DNA of 19,271 nucleotides. Origin: DATNNN01 sp035601815. GTDB taxonomy: Bacteria; Pseudomonadota; Alphaproteobacteria; Rhizobiales; Xanthobacteraceae. The position numbers and the translations under genes were made by a program. Below are positions 1-7,234 of the stretch, piece by piece (the first letter of the stretch is position 1; every line of letters starts with the position of its first letter). The stretch is from positions 1 through 19,271 of the forward strand of contig DATNNN010000174.1 of assembly GCA_035601815.1 (NCBI GenBank), in the 5' to 3' direction. Below the pieces are notes generated by a model that saw only the letters and a list, made by a program, of their open reading frames with translations, did no database searches and was not told where the DNA came from.

Positions 1-260
1 ATGCCGAAGAACGGCTTCTTCTCGGTGAGCGGCACCGAGCTCCACTCGATCTCGCGGCGGACGTAGTCGTTGGAATCGTTGGCGCTCATCGGCCCGCCGA
101 ACACGACGACGCCGGCGTGATGTTCCAGCGTGTCGGGCAACGGCTCGCCCAGCGCCGGCCGGCGCTTGTCGAGCGAGAATCCGCGCCGCAACAGCGCCTG
201 GCCGATCCGGCCGGGGGTCGAATGCTCCTGATGAAGAATGACGAGGATCTGTTCGTTCAT
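1..260 (-). CDS. Class I glutamine amidotransferase-like protein, N-terminal part (cut by window edge)
   Basis: About 86 codons are visible from an ATG at 260 running off the left edge. The product begins MNEQILVILHQEHSTPGRIG and contains VVVFGGPMSANDSNDYVRRE. The V-V-F-GGPMS strand-turn, followed by an acidic helix, is typical of the GMP-synthase-like class I (triad) glutamine amidotransferase domain. The catalytic Cys and the His-Glu pair would lie further on and are not in the window, so activity cannot be judged. No strong ribosome binding site is seen. The gene starts 34 bases after the SDR stop on the same strand, so it could be the last part of the urease transcript or have its own promoter. 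The family call is fairly safe; the substrate is unknown. Confidence 0.75.
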   Translation of the reverse strand, partial: MNEQILVILHQEHSTPGRIGQALLRRGFSLDKRRPALGEPLPDTLEHHAGVVVFGGPMSANDSNDYVRREIEWSSVPLTEKKPFFG

Positions 261-294
261 GGCAGCGCGTGTGTCGCCGACAACCGTATCCGAT

Positions 295-1083
295 TTAGGG
301 CGCCTTGCGACGATTTGCTTGCAGCGTGGCGACCATGGCGAGCAACATCGGGCGCGGCGTGAGACGCGTGGAGAATACGCCAACTTTGTTAACGAGACCC
401 GGAATCACCACGCGCTTGCCGCGCTCGAAGCCGCGCCAGCCCGCTTCGGCGACGGCGGCGGCGCTCGTTTGCGGCAGCAACGACAGGCGCATGGCGCGGC
501 CCGGATTGGCGCGCTCGGTGAAGCCCGTGGGCGTCGGTCCCGGGCAGAGCGCGGTGACGCGCACCCGGCCCTTCAGCTCATGGTGCAATGCTTCGGTGAA
601 GAACAGCACGTATGCTTTGCTTGCATAGTAGGCATTCATCTGCGGCCCGGGCTGGAAGGCGGCGGTCGACGCGACGTTGAGCACACCGCCCCGCGCCGCC
701 ACGATCTCCGGCAGGAAACGAAGCGTGAGATCGGTCAGCGCGCGCACGTTGAGATCGACGACGCCGAGCTGAGCGGCGCGGTCGAGCGTGTGGGTCCGGC
801 CCACGAGGCCGTAGCCGGCGTTGTTGACGATCTCCGACACCGACAACCGGCGCTTCTTCAGCCGCTCGGCAAGCCGATCGGCGGCGCCGGCGCGGCCGAG
901 ATCCATGGCGATCGTTTCCGGCCGCGCCTGCCCGTCGCGGGCGATCGCGTCGGCGACTTTTTTCAAGCCCTTCGCCGAGCGTGCTACCAGCACAAGCTTG
1001 CGCCCGGCCTTCGCCGCCAGATGCGCCAGCGCCTCGCCGATGCCGCCCGACGCGCCGGTGATTACCGTGACAGACTTAGCCAT
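295..1083 (-). CDS. Short-chain dehydrogenase/reductase (SDR) family protein
   Basis: The product has 262 residues, a usual length for a classical SDR. It shows the Rossmann cofactor motif TGASGGIG (residues 9-16), NNAG (87-90), the catalytic Ser139, and Tyr152 with Lys156 in the YxxxK arrangement. PGPTPT (181-186) follows. Arg35 after the second strand hints at NADP(H) preference, which is inference. It resembles the DltE-like general SDR group (COG0300), whose substrates are mostly unknown. The start at 1083 is chosen because GGGAGAG lies just upstream and the Rossmann motif begins directly after it; a longer frame upstream has no family support. It begins 2 bases after the TerB-like gene, so the two are probably co-transcribed with urease. 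No link to urea metabolism can be read from the protein itself. Confidence 0.88.
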   Translation of the reverse strand: MAKSVTVITGASGGIGEALAHLAAKAGRKLVLVARSAKGLKKVADAIARDGQARPETIAMDLGRAGAADRLAERLKKRRLSVSEIVNNAGYGLVGRTHTLDRAAQLGVVDLNVRALTDLTLRFLPEIVAARGGVLNVASTAAFQPGPQMNAYYASKAYVLFFTEALHHELKGRVRVTALCPGPTPTGFTERANPGRAMRLSLLPQTSAAAVAEAGWRGFERGKRVVIPGLVNKVGVFSTRLTPRPMLLAMVATLQANRRKAP

Positions 1084-1085
1084 GC

Positions 1086-1547
1086 TCAGCTCTCCCTCTC
1101 GTCGCGCACCCGGCGGCGCAACTCGACGCGCTCGCGCGGAGACACGTTGAGCAATTCGGACGCGCGCCACACCACGTTGTCCTCGAACTCGCTGAGCTTG
1201 CCGTCCACATAGGCGACCTCGAACATCATCTCGATGATGCGCTTGCGGCCGTCGTCGTCCAGCGCGTGGTTGAGCACGCTGGTGAAATGATAGAGATCGA
1301 CCGCCTTGCGGTCGGCCTCGAGGGCGGCCGCCACCAGCGTATCCGCCTCGTCGCGCTTGAGCTCGAAGCGGTCGACGAGCGTCTCCTTGATCTTCGTCCG
1401 CTCTTCGTCGTCGAAGTCCTGATCGAGCGTCGCCACATGCACCAGTAATGCCGCGGCGGCCAGGCGGTAGTCGCCGTCGGCAAAGGTGGCTGGATGGCGG
1501 CCGCCACCGGTGATCTCGGCTACGAAGTCGCTGATGGTGCGAAACAT
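1086..1547 (-). CDS. TerB-like (tellurite-resistance TerB family, COG4103-type) protein
   Basis: A small, highly charged, all-helical 153-residue protein with no signal peptide or membrane segment. It has two acidic segments in related positions, DQDFDDEE (42-49) and VDGKLSEFE (114-122). The D-G-x-L-x-x-x-E pattern is typical of TerB-like domains, in which acidic residues can bind metal. This resembles the stand-alone TerB-like proteins of alphaproteobacteria rather than a tellurite-resistance operon, since no other ter gene is present. The ATG at 1547 has only a weak GAGAG upstream. It lies 22 bases after ureG and 2 bases before the SDR gene, so it is placed at the tail of the urease operon. 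A role there is not established; the family call is good, the function unknown. Confidence 0.8.
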   Translation of the reverse strand: MFRTISDFVAEITGGGRHPATFADGDYRLAAAALLVHVATLDQDFDDEERTKIKETLVDRFELKRDEADTLVAAALEADRKAVDLYHFTSVLNHALDDDGRKRIIEMMFEVAYVDGKLSEFEDNVVWRASELLNVSPRERVELRRRVRDERES

Positions 1548-1569
1548 TGTCGCTCTCGTGCGGGACGCC

Positions 1570-2181
1570 TCACGCCAACCCGCCGGCTTCCTCCACGAAG
1601 CGGGCGACTTCCGCAACCCCCTGTCCGCTTTTCAGGTTGGTGAATAGAAAGGGCCGCGCCCCGCGCATGCGCTTGGCATCGCGATCCATGACCTCGAGTG
1701 AGGCCCCGACCAGCAGCGCGAGATCGATCTTGTTGATGACCAGAAGATCGGAGCGGGTGATGCCGGGTCCGCCTTTGCGCGGGATCTTGTCGCCGGCCGA
1801 CACATCGATGACATAGACCGTGAGGTCGGCGAGTTCCGGCGAGAACGTGGCGGCAAGATTGTCGCCGCCGGATTCGATGAGGATCAGGTCGAGGCGTGGA
1901 AACTTGCCGCGCATCTCGGCGACGGCGGCGAGATTGATCGAGGCGTCCTCGCGGATCGCCGTGTGCGGGCAGCCGCCGGTCTCCACGCCGAGGATGCGCT
2001 CGGGCGCGAGCGCGCCGGCGCGGGTGAGAATCTCCGCGTCTTCCTTTGTATAGATGTCGTTAGTGATGGCGCAGAGATCGTAGCGGTCGCGGAAGCTTCG
2101 GCAGAGCGCCTCCATGAGCGCGGTCTTGCCCGAGCCCACGGGGCCGCCGATGCCGACGCGGAGCGGTCCGTTGCGGGTCAT
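1570..2181 (-). CDS. ureG: Urease accessory GTPase UreG
   Basis: UreG is the SIMIBI-class GTPase that binds nickel and drives its insertion into urease in complex with UreD and UreF. The 203-residue length is normal. Visible motifs are the P-loop GGPVGSGKT (12-20), the metal-binding CPH (71-73) inside GVETGGCPHTAIRED, ESGGDN (103-108), and the guanine-specificity NKID (150-153). All key residues are present, so it should be active. Its ATG overlaps the ureF stop by 4 bases, which suggests translational coupling. It is followed after 22 bases by the TerB-like gene. No odd features. Confidence 0.98.
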   Translation of the reverse strand: MTRNGPLRVGIGGPVGSGKTALMEALCRSFRDRYDLCAITNDIYTKEDAEILTRAGALAPERILGVETGGCPHTAIREDASINLAAVAEMRGKFPRLDLILIESGGDNLAATFSPELADLTVYVIDVSAGDKIPRKGGPGITRSDLLVINKIDLALLVGASLEVMDRDAKRMRGARPFLFTNLKSGQGVAEVARFVEEAGGLA

Positions 2182-2867
2182 GAGCGGAAGAGCCGCGTGT
2201 ACTGGGTTTCGTGGCGCATGGCGGCGATATCAGAACGGAGCGCCGCGCCACCGATATCGTCAAGAGAAGCTGCCGCCGCAAGCGCGGCCACTTGCTTCGC
2301 CGCCGGCACGAGCTTTGCCACGGCTTTCGTCCCATCGGTCTGGCCGAGCGGGATGAGCCGCACCGCGGCCGACACGAGATTGGTCATGAGCGCCACGAGA
2401 TAGGCTTCGAGCGTCGATGCAAGCGCGAGCCCGTGGCCCGCGGCGGCGATCCCGACCGCCACTGGAAAGGCAATCTCCGTCTCGAAGGGTTTGGCGCGGT
2501 CGAGCGACGGCGACGGCCACGCGGCACGCACGGCAGCGAGGAAGGCGGCACCTTGCGCGAGCGTTTCCAGCTTACGTTCACGCGAAGGCGCGAGCGCCGC
2601 CGCCAATGCCGCCACCTCCGCGAGCTTCGCGTCGTCACCGCCGGTCACCGCCCGATGGGTCTGCGCCAACAGCACCGCGTCCGACCACGGACCGCCGTGA
2701 TGCAGCAGGTCGTCAAGCCATTGTTCGAGGGACGCGGCGTCGCCCACGTCGCCCGCCTCCACCACCCACTCCAAGCCCTGGCTGTAGGCGAAGCTTCCAA
2801 CCGGAAAGCTCGGCGACAGCCACACCAGGAGTGGCGTCACATCGCTGCTGCGCTCCCTAGCGGCCAT
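2178..2867 (-). CDS. ureF: Urease accessory protein UreF
   Basis: UreF joins UreD on apo-urease and recruits the UreG dimer. The 229-residue, all-helical protein shows the family signature SPSFPVGSFAYSQGLEW near the N-terminus (about residues 18-34) and the typical C-terminal HETQYTRLFRS ending. The start at 2867 gives 229 residues and overlaps the end of ureE by 11 bases. A longer frame from 2945 would read through the His codons of ureE in another frame and looks artificial. A GTG at residue 10 with AGGGAG upstream is a possible alternative start. The stop overlaps the ureG start by 4 bases. Confidence 0.95.
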   Translation of the reverse strand: MAARERSSDVTPLLVWLSPSFPVGSFAYSQGLEWVVEAGDVGDAASLEQWLDDLLHHGGPWSDAVLLAQTHRAVTGGDDAKLAEVAALAAALAPSRERKLETLAQGAAFLAAVRAAWPSPSLDRAKPFETEIAFPVAVGIAAAGHGLALASTLEAYLVALMTNLVSAAVRLIPLGQTDGTKAVAKLVPAAKQVAALAAAASLDDIGGAALRSDIAAMRHETQYTRLFRS

Positions 2868-3366
2868 GGCGATGCCCGTGCTGGTGATCGTGGCCGTGGT
2901 CGTGATCATGGTGATGCGCTTGCCGCCCATGCTCTTCATGGGCATAGGCGCCGGCTTCCGGATCGAACGGCGCCTCGATGCGCGCGACGCGACCGCCGAG
3001 CTTCGTCACCATTTCCTCCAGCACGTGATCGCGCCCGATGCGGATGCGATCGGGCAGAATCTGCGCCGGCACATGCCGGTTGCCGAGGTGCCAGGCGAGG
3101 CGCGCTAGCAGATGCGGCTCGCCGGTGATCTCCACGATGGGCTCCGCCGCCGCCACCACCCGCACGACGCGGCCGTCCTCGAGCTCGAGGCCGTCGCCGT
3201 CGCGGAGCAGCGTCGCATCGGAAAGATCGAGCAGAAAAACCGTATCGCCGGCGCCGCGCATAGCGACGCGGCGGCGATGGCGGCCGTCATGCGGCAGCTC
3301 GATCCTGTCCGCTTCCTTAGCGCGGTCCCACTTGCCGGCCGGCAAAACGCTGGTCGCGCGGATCAT
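2857..3366 (-). CDS. ureE: Urease accessory nickel metallochaperone UreE with His-rich tail
   Basis: UreE is a dimeric cytosolic metallochaperone that delivers nickel to the UreG/UreF/UreD complex. The 169-residue protein has an N-terminal peptide-binding half and a C-terminal metal-binding half. HLGNRHVP (93-100) contains the conserved dimer-interface nickel ligand, His98 here, and GRDHVLEEM follows at 111-119. The C-terminus, about residues 143-168, carries 12 histidines alternating with Asp and Gly, a nickel-storage tail known from Klebsiella-type UreE. It begins 12 bases after ureC and its end overlaps ureF by 11 bases. Confidence 0.96.
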   Translation of the reverse strand: MIRATSVLPAGKWDRAKEADRIELPHDGRHRRRVAMRGAGDTVFLLDLSDATLLRDGDGLELEDGRVVRVVAAAEPIVEITGEPHLLARLAWHLGNRHVPAQILPDRIRIGRDHVLEEMVTKLGGRVARIEAPFDPEAGAYAHEEHGRQAHHHDHDHGHDHQHGHRHGR

Positions 3367-3378
3367 CGACTCGTCCGA

Positions 3379-5079
3379 TCAGAACAGAAAGTAGCGTTGC
3401 GTCATTGGCAGGGATTGCGCCGGTTCGCACACCAGCAGCTCGCCGTCGGCACGCACCTCGTAGGTCTCCGGATCGACCTCGATCTTGGGTGTTGCATTGT
3501 TGTGGATCAGGTCCTTCTTGCCGATATGGCGGGTGTTCTCCACCGCCACCAAGTCCTTGGCAATACCCAGCTTTTTTTTCAGCCCGTCGCGCAACGCCGC
3601 CTTCGACACGAACACCACCGAGGACGCCGTGCGCGAGCGGCCGAAGGCCGCGAACATGGGGCGATAGTGCACCGGCTGCGGCGTCGGGATCGAGGCGTTG
3701 GGATCGCCCATCTGCGCCGCCACGATCGAGCCGCCCTTGATCACCATGTCCGGCTTCACCCCGAAGAATGCCGGCGACCACAATACGAGATCGGCGAGCT
3801 TGCCCTTCTCCACCGAGCCGATGTGCTTCGAAACGCCGTGGGTGATCGCCGGATTGATCGTGTATTTCGCCACGTAGCGCTTGGCGCGCAGGTTGTCGTT
3901 GCCGCGCTCGCCCGGCAGCGCGCCACGCTGGCGCTTCATCTTGTCGGCAGTCTGCCAGGTGCGGATGACCACTTCGCCGACGCGGCCCATGGCCTGGCTG
4001 TCCGACGACATCATGGAAAGCGCGCCAAGGTCGTGCAGGATGTCCTCGGCGGCGATCGTCTCGCGCCGGATGCGGCTCTCGGCAAATGCTAGGTCCTCGG
4101 CGATGCCCGCGTCCAGGTGATGGCAGACCATGAGCATGTCGAGATGCTCGTCGAGGGTGTTCACTGTGAAGGGCCGCGTCGGGTTCGTCGACGACGGCAA
4201 CACGTTCTTCAGCCCCGCGACCTTGATGATGTCCGGCGCGTGGCCGCCGCCGGCGCCCTCGGTATGGAAGGCATGGATGGTACGGCCCTTGAAGGCGGCG
4301 ATCGAATCCTCGACGAAGCCGGACTCGTTCAGCGTGTCGGTATGGATCATCACCTGCACGTCGAGCTTGTCGGCGACCGAAAGGCAGCAATCGATCGCGG
4401 CCGGCGTTGTGCCCCAATCTTCGTGAAGCTTGAGCGCACAGGCGCCGCCGCGCACCATTTCTTCAAGCGCGCCGGGCAGCGACGCGTTTCCTTTGCCGGA
4501 TATGCCGAGATTGACCGGAAAATCGTCGAACGACTGGATCATCCGCCCGATATGCCAGGAACCCGGCGTGCAGGTGGTGGCGAGCGTGCCGTGAGCGGGA
4601 CCGGTGCCGCCGCCGAGCATGGTGGTGACGCCGGACATCAACGCGTCGTCGATCTGCTGCGGCGAGATGAAATGAATGTGGCTGTCGAAGCCGCCGGCGG
4701 TGAGAATCTTGCCCTCGCCGGCGATCGCTTCGGTGCCCGGGCCGATGATGATGGTCACGTTCGGCTGGATGTCGGGGTTGCCGGCCTTGCCGATGGCGGC
4801 GATGCGGCCCTCCTTGATGCCCACATCGGCTTTCACGATCCCCCAATGGTCGAGGATCACCACGTTGGTGATGACCGTGTCGACCGCGCCCTTGGCGCGC
4901 ATGACCTGGCTCTGGCCCATGCCGTCGCGGATGGTCTTGCCGCCGCCGAACTTCACCTCTTCGCCGTAGGTGGTGAAGTCCTTCTCCACCTCGATGAAGA
5001 GCTCGGTGTCGGCAAGCCGCACCTTGTCGCCAGTGGTGGGACCGAACATGTCGGCATAGGCGGCGCGCTGCATTTTCAT
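3379..5079 (-). CDS. ureC: Urease alpha (catalytic) subunit UreC
   Basis: UreC is the catalytic subunit that hydrolyses urea to ammonia and carbamate with a di-nickel centre. The 566-residue length is typical. Nickel ligands are all present and fall at the same numbers as in the Klebsiella enzyme: His134 and His136 in FDSHIHF, carbamylated Lys217 in ALKLHEDWG, His246 in MIHTDTLNE, His272 in AFHTEGAGGGH, and Asp360 in MSSDSQAMGR. The mobile-flap Cys319 and His320 in MVCHHLD are intact. It starts 4 bases after the ureAB stop. An ATG two codons further in is an equally possible start. The gene contains a run of eight A on its coding strand (3572-3579) at codons 501-503, in phase as the slippery heptamer A-AAA-AAG; see findings. 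Confidence 0.99.
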   Translation of the reverse strand: MKMQRAAYADMFGPTTGDKVRLADTELFIEVEKDFTTYGEEVKFGGGKTIRDGMGQSQVMRAKGAVDTVITNVVILDHWGIVKADVGIKEGRIAAIGKAGNPDIQPNVTIIIGPGTEAIAGEGKILTAGGFDSHIHFISPQQIDDALMSGVTTMLGGGTGPAHGTLATTCTPGSWHIGRMIQSFDDFPVNLGISGKGNASLPGALEEMVRGGACALKLHEDWGTTPAAIDCCLSVADKLDVQVMIHTDTLNESGFVEDSIAAFKGRTIHAFHTEGAGGGHAPDIIKVAGLKNVLPSSTNPTRPFTVNTLDEHLDMLMVCHHLDAGIAEDLAFAESRIRRETIAAEDILHDLGALSMMSSDSQAMGRVGEVVIRTWQTADKMKRQRGALPGERGNDNLRAKRYVAKYTINPAITHGVSKHIGSVEKGKLADLVLWSPAFFGVKPDMVIKGGSIVAAQMGDPNASIPTPQPVHYRPMFAAFGRSRTASSVVFVSKAALRDGLKKKLGIAKDLVAVENTRHIGKKDLIHNNATPKIEVDPETYEVRADGELLVCEPAQSLPMTQRYFLF

Positions 5080-5083
5080 GGCG

Positions 5084-5704
5084 TCAGAGCTTTCCCATGA
5101 TCTCTTGGCGGAAGCCGTAGACCGCGCGCTTGCCGGCGAGCGCCACCAGCGTCACCTCGCGCTTCTGCCCCGGCTCGAAGCGCACCGCCGTGCCCGACGG
5201 AATGGCAAGCCGCATGCCCCGTGCTTTCTTGCGGTCGAACGCGAGCGCCGGATTGGTCTCGAAGAAATGATAGTGGCTGCCCACCTGAATCGGCCGGTCG
5301 CCGGTGTTCGCCACCATGAGCGTGATCGTCTTGCGGCCCCGGTTCAGCTCGATTTCCCCAGCCACCGCAATGACTTCGCCAGGCATCGCGCGCGTGGAGC
5401 CGCCCCGGATCGGCTCGTGCACCGTCACGAGCTTGGTGCCGTCGGGAAACGTCGCCTCCACCTGCACGTCGTGGATCATAGCGGCGACGCCGTCCATCAC
5501 CTGCTCGGGCTTGAGCACGGTCGCGCCGAATTCCATCAGCTCGGCGACCGACCTGCCGTCGCGCGCGCCCTCCACCACCGCGTCGCAGATAAGCGCGATC
5601 GCTTCCGGATGGTTGAGCTTGACGCCGCGCTCGAGCCGCCGCCGCGCCACCACGGCGGCCATAGCGATGAGCAGCTTGTCTTTTTCCCGGGGCGTGAGGT
5701 TCAT
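5084..5704 (-). CDS. ureAB: Fused urease gamma-beta subunit (UreA-UreB)
   Basis: One open frame of 206 residues carries both small structural subunits. Residues 1-100 are the gamma subunit UreA: MNLTPREKDKLL start, NHPEAIALI, and the ending TFPDGTKLVTVHEPI. Residues from about 107 are the beta subunit UreB: MPGEVIAVAGEIELN at the start, VGSHYHFFETNPAL, and RLAIPSGTAVRFEPG. The join is a short Gly/Ser linker (GGSTRA) with no stop codon between. Met107 sits where a free UreB would begin. Gamma-beta fusion is known from Helicobacter and several proteobacteria; most bacteria have separate genes. GGAGAG upstream of the ATG at 5704 is a good ribosome binding site. It lies 14 bases after ureD and 4 before ureC. 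Confidence 0.96.
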   Translation of the reverse strand: MNLTPREKDKLLIAMAAVVARRRLERGVKLNHPEAIALICDAVVEGARDGRSVAELMEFGATVLKPEQVMDGVAAMIHDVQVEATFPDGTKLVTVHEPIRGGSTRAMPGEVIAVAGEIELNRGRKTITLMVANTGDRPIQVGSHYHFFETNPALAFDRKKARGMRLAIPSGTAVRFEPGQKREVTLVALAGKRAVYGFRQEIMGKL

Positions 5705-5718
5705 GGTTCTCTCCGGCT

Positions 5719-6564
5719 TTAGAGCAGATAGGCGCGCGGCGGCGGGCTGCCGATCGCAGAGAGCGCCGCAATGATCGCGCGCCGCAAGGTGAAGCCATCG
5801 CGAGCGATGAGGCGCGCGATCAGGACTCCGCCGAACGCGCTGGCCGCCGCTTCGATCTCCGAATCGAACGCCGCACGCAGCGCGTCCAACCCCGCCTCCG
5901 CGTCGCTTGCCACGCGCATGATCGTGGCGATGGCGGCGGCACCGTTGGCAACGGCGGGCCGTGCCAGAATTTTTTCCACCTCGCCTTCGATGCGCAGCGC
6001 GTCGGCGAACACGAGCTTGCCGCCGCGGCGGATGCGCCACTGGTCGCGCACGGAGCCGGCCTGCATGCGCTCGCCCATGGCGGCGCGGCCGAACACGATC
6101 GCCTCGCAGATGGTGAGGCGGGCATCCGCCGCCATGTCGACGTCGAGACGCCGTGCCAGGCGTGCCTGGTCGAACAAGATCGTCTCCTGCGGCAGCCAGT
6201 CGATTGAGGCGCGCGGTCCCGCCTTCAGGATGAGCGCGACGCGCGAAGGAGCGCCGGCGGCGCGATAGACTTTCTCCGCCGCCTGACTCGTGACCACGAT
6301 TTCGGCACCGGCGGCGGCCTCGACCGAGACCGCGAGCCTGTCGCCGCCCACGATCCCGCCTGCGGTATTGAGCGTGATCGCTTCGAGCCGCTTGCCGGCA
6401 CCCAGTCTGGGAAACCGCACGCGCAGCGGTCCGGCCTCGCCCACCTCGATCGCGCGCGTGCATCCGCCCGCCGCGCGCGCGACGAGCCGCAGCGATCCTT
6501 CGGTGCGCAGCGACGGCAGCTTTACCCGGCGCGCGGCCTCAGAGAGAGAGACGTTGACGAACAT
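5719..6564 (-). CDS. ureD: Urease accessory protein UreD
   Basis: UreD (UreH in some species) is the scaffold that binds apo-urease first and passes nickel from UreG via UreF. The 281-residue protein shows the family motif NTAGGIVGGD (66-75), TSQAAEKVYR, and WLPQETILFDQARLARRLDVDM. The ATG at 6562-6564 lies inside the last codons of urtE, so the two genes overlap by 26 bases in different frames. No later start codon fits before the conserved region, which supports this start. The overlap contains an 11-base TC dinucleotide tract at UreD codons 5-8. Confidence 0.94.
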   Translation of the reverse strand: MFVNVSLSEAARRVKLPSLRTEGSLRLVARAAGGCTRAIEVGEAGPLRVRFPRLGAGKRLEAITLNTAGGIVGGDRLAVSVEAAAGAEIVVTSQAAEKVYRAAGAPSRVALILKAGPRASIDWLPQETILFDQARLARRLDVDMAADARLTICEAIVFGRAAMGERMQAGSVRDQWRIRRGGKLVFADALRIEGEVEKILARPAVANGAAAIATIMRVASDAEAGLDALRAAFDSEIEAAASAFGGVLIARLIARDGFTLRRAIIAALSAIGSPPPRAYLL

Positions 6565-7234
6565 CGGTCGTCTGCATGGTGGCGCGATCGCCAGTGAGGA
6601 TGAACGTGCCCCGTTCCATCACCGCGAACTCGTCGGCCAGCTCCTGGGCGAAGTCGAAATACTGCTCCACCAGCAGGATCGCGATATCGCCGCGGTCGCG
6701 CAAGTACCGAATGGCGAATCCGATGTCCTTGATGATCGAGGGCTGGATGCCCTCGGTGGGCTCATCCAGCACCAGGAGCCGCGGGCGGGTAACCAGCGCC
6801 CGGGCAATGGCAAGCTGCTGCTGCTGCCCGCCGGACAGGTCGCCGCCGCGCCGGCGCAGCATGTTCTTCAGGACCGGAAACAGCGAAAAGACATCTTCCG
6901 GCACGAAGCGATCGGTGGGCTTCAGCGGCGCGAACCCGGTCTGGAGATTCTCTTCCACCGTGAGCAACGGGAAGATCTCGCGGCCCTGGGGCACGTAGCC
7001 GACGCCCAGGCGCGCCCGCTCGAACGGCGCCAGCGTCGTGAGATCGTGGCCGTTGAGCCTGATCTCGCCCTTGGCGATCGGTTGCTGGCCGACGATGGCG
7101 CGCAACAGACTCGTCTTGCCGACGCCGTTCCGGCCGAGCACGCAGGTAACACTGCCGGGCTTCACGGTGAGCGAAATGCCGCGCAGCGCCTGGGCGGCGC
7201 CGTAGTAGAGGTCGATGTTCGCGACTTCCAGCAT
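6539..7234 (-). CDS. urtE: Urea ABC transporter ATP-binding protein UrtE
   Basis: UrtE is one of two cytoplasmic ATPases that power UrtBC-mediated urea uptake. The 231-residue protein resembles LivF. It has Walker A GRNGVGKT (34-41), the Q-loop in VPQGREIFP (about 81-89), the signature LSGGQ (133-137), Walker B LLVLDEPTEG (153-162), and the switch His replaced by Gln in LLVEQ, a common state in LivF/UrtE proteins. It starts on the base after the urtD stop and its end overlaps ureD by 26 bases. Confidence 0.97.
   Translation of the reverse strand: MLEVANIDLYYGAAQALRGISLTVKPGSVTCVLGRNGVGKTSLLRAIVGQQPIAKGEIRLNGHDLTTLAPFERARLGVGYVPQGREIFPLLTVEENLQTGFAPLKPTDRFVPEDVFSLFPVLKNMLRRRGGDLSGGQQQQLAIARALVTRPRLLVLDEPTEGIQPSIIKDIGFAIRYLRDRGDIAILLVEQYFDFAQELADEFAVMERGTFILTGDRATMQTTDVRQRLSL

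Noticed and set aside
1086..1547. Tellurite resistance function for the TerB-like gene
   Set aside because: No terA, terC, terD, terE or terZ gene is near, and stand-alone TerB-like proteins are not shown to give tellurite resistance.
3317..4417. A 366-codon minus-strand open frame inside ureC
   Set aside because: It is the -1 frame of ureC, with an Arg/Gly/Pro-rich product. It is not a separate gene; it matters only as the frame entered if the A8 run slips.
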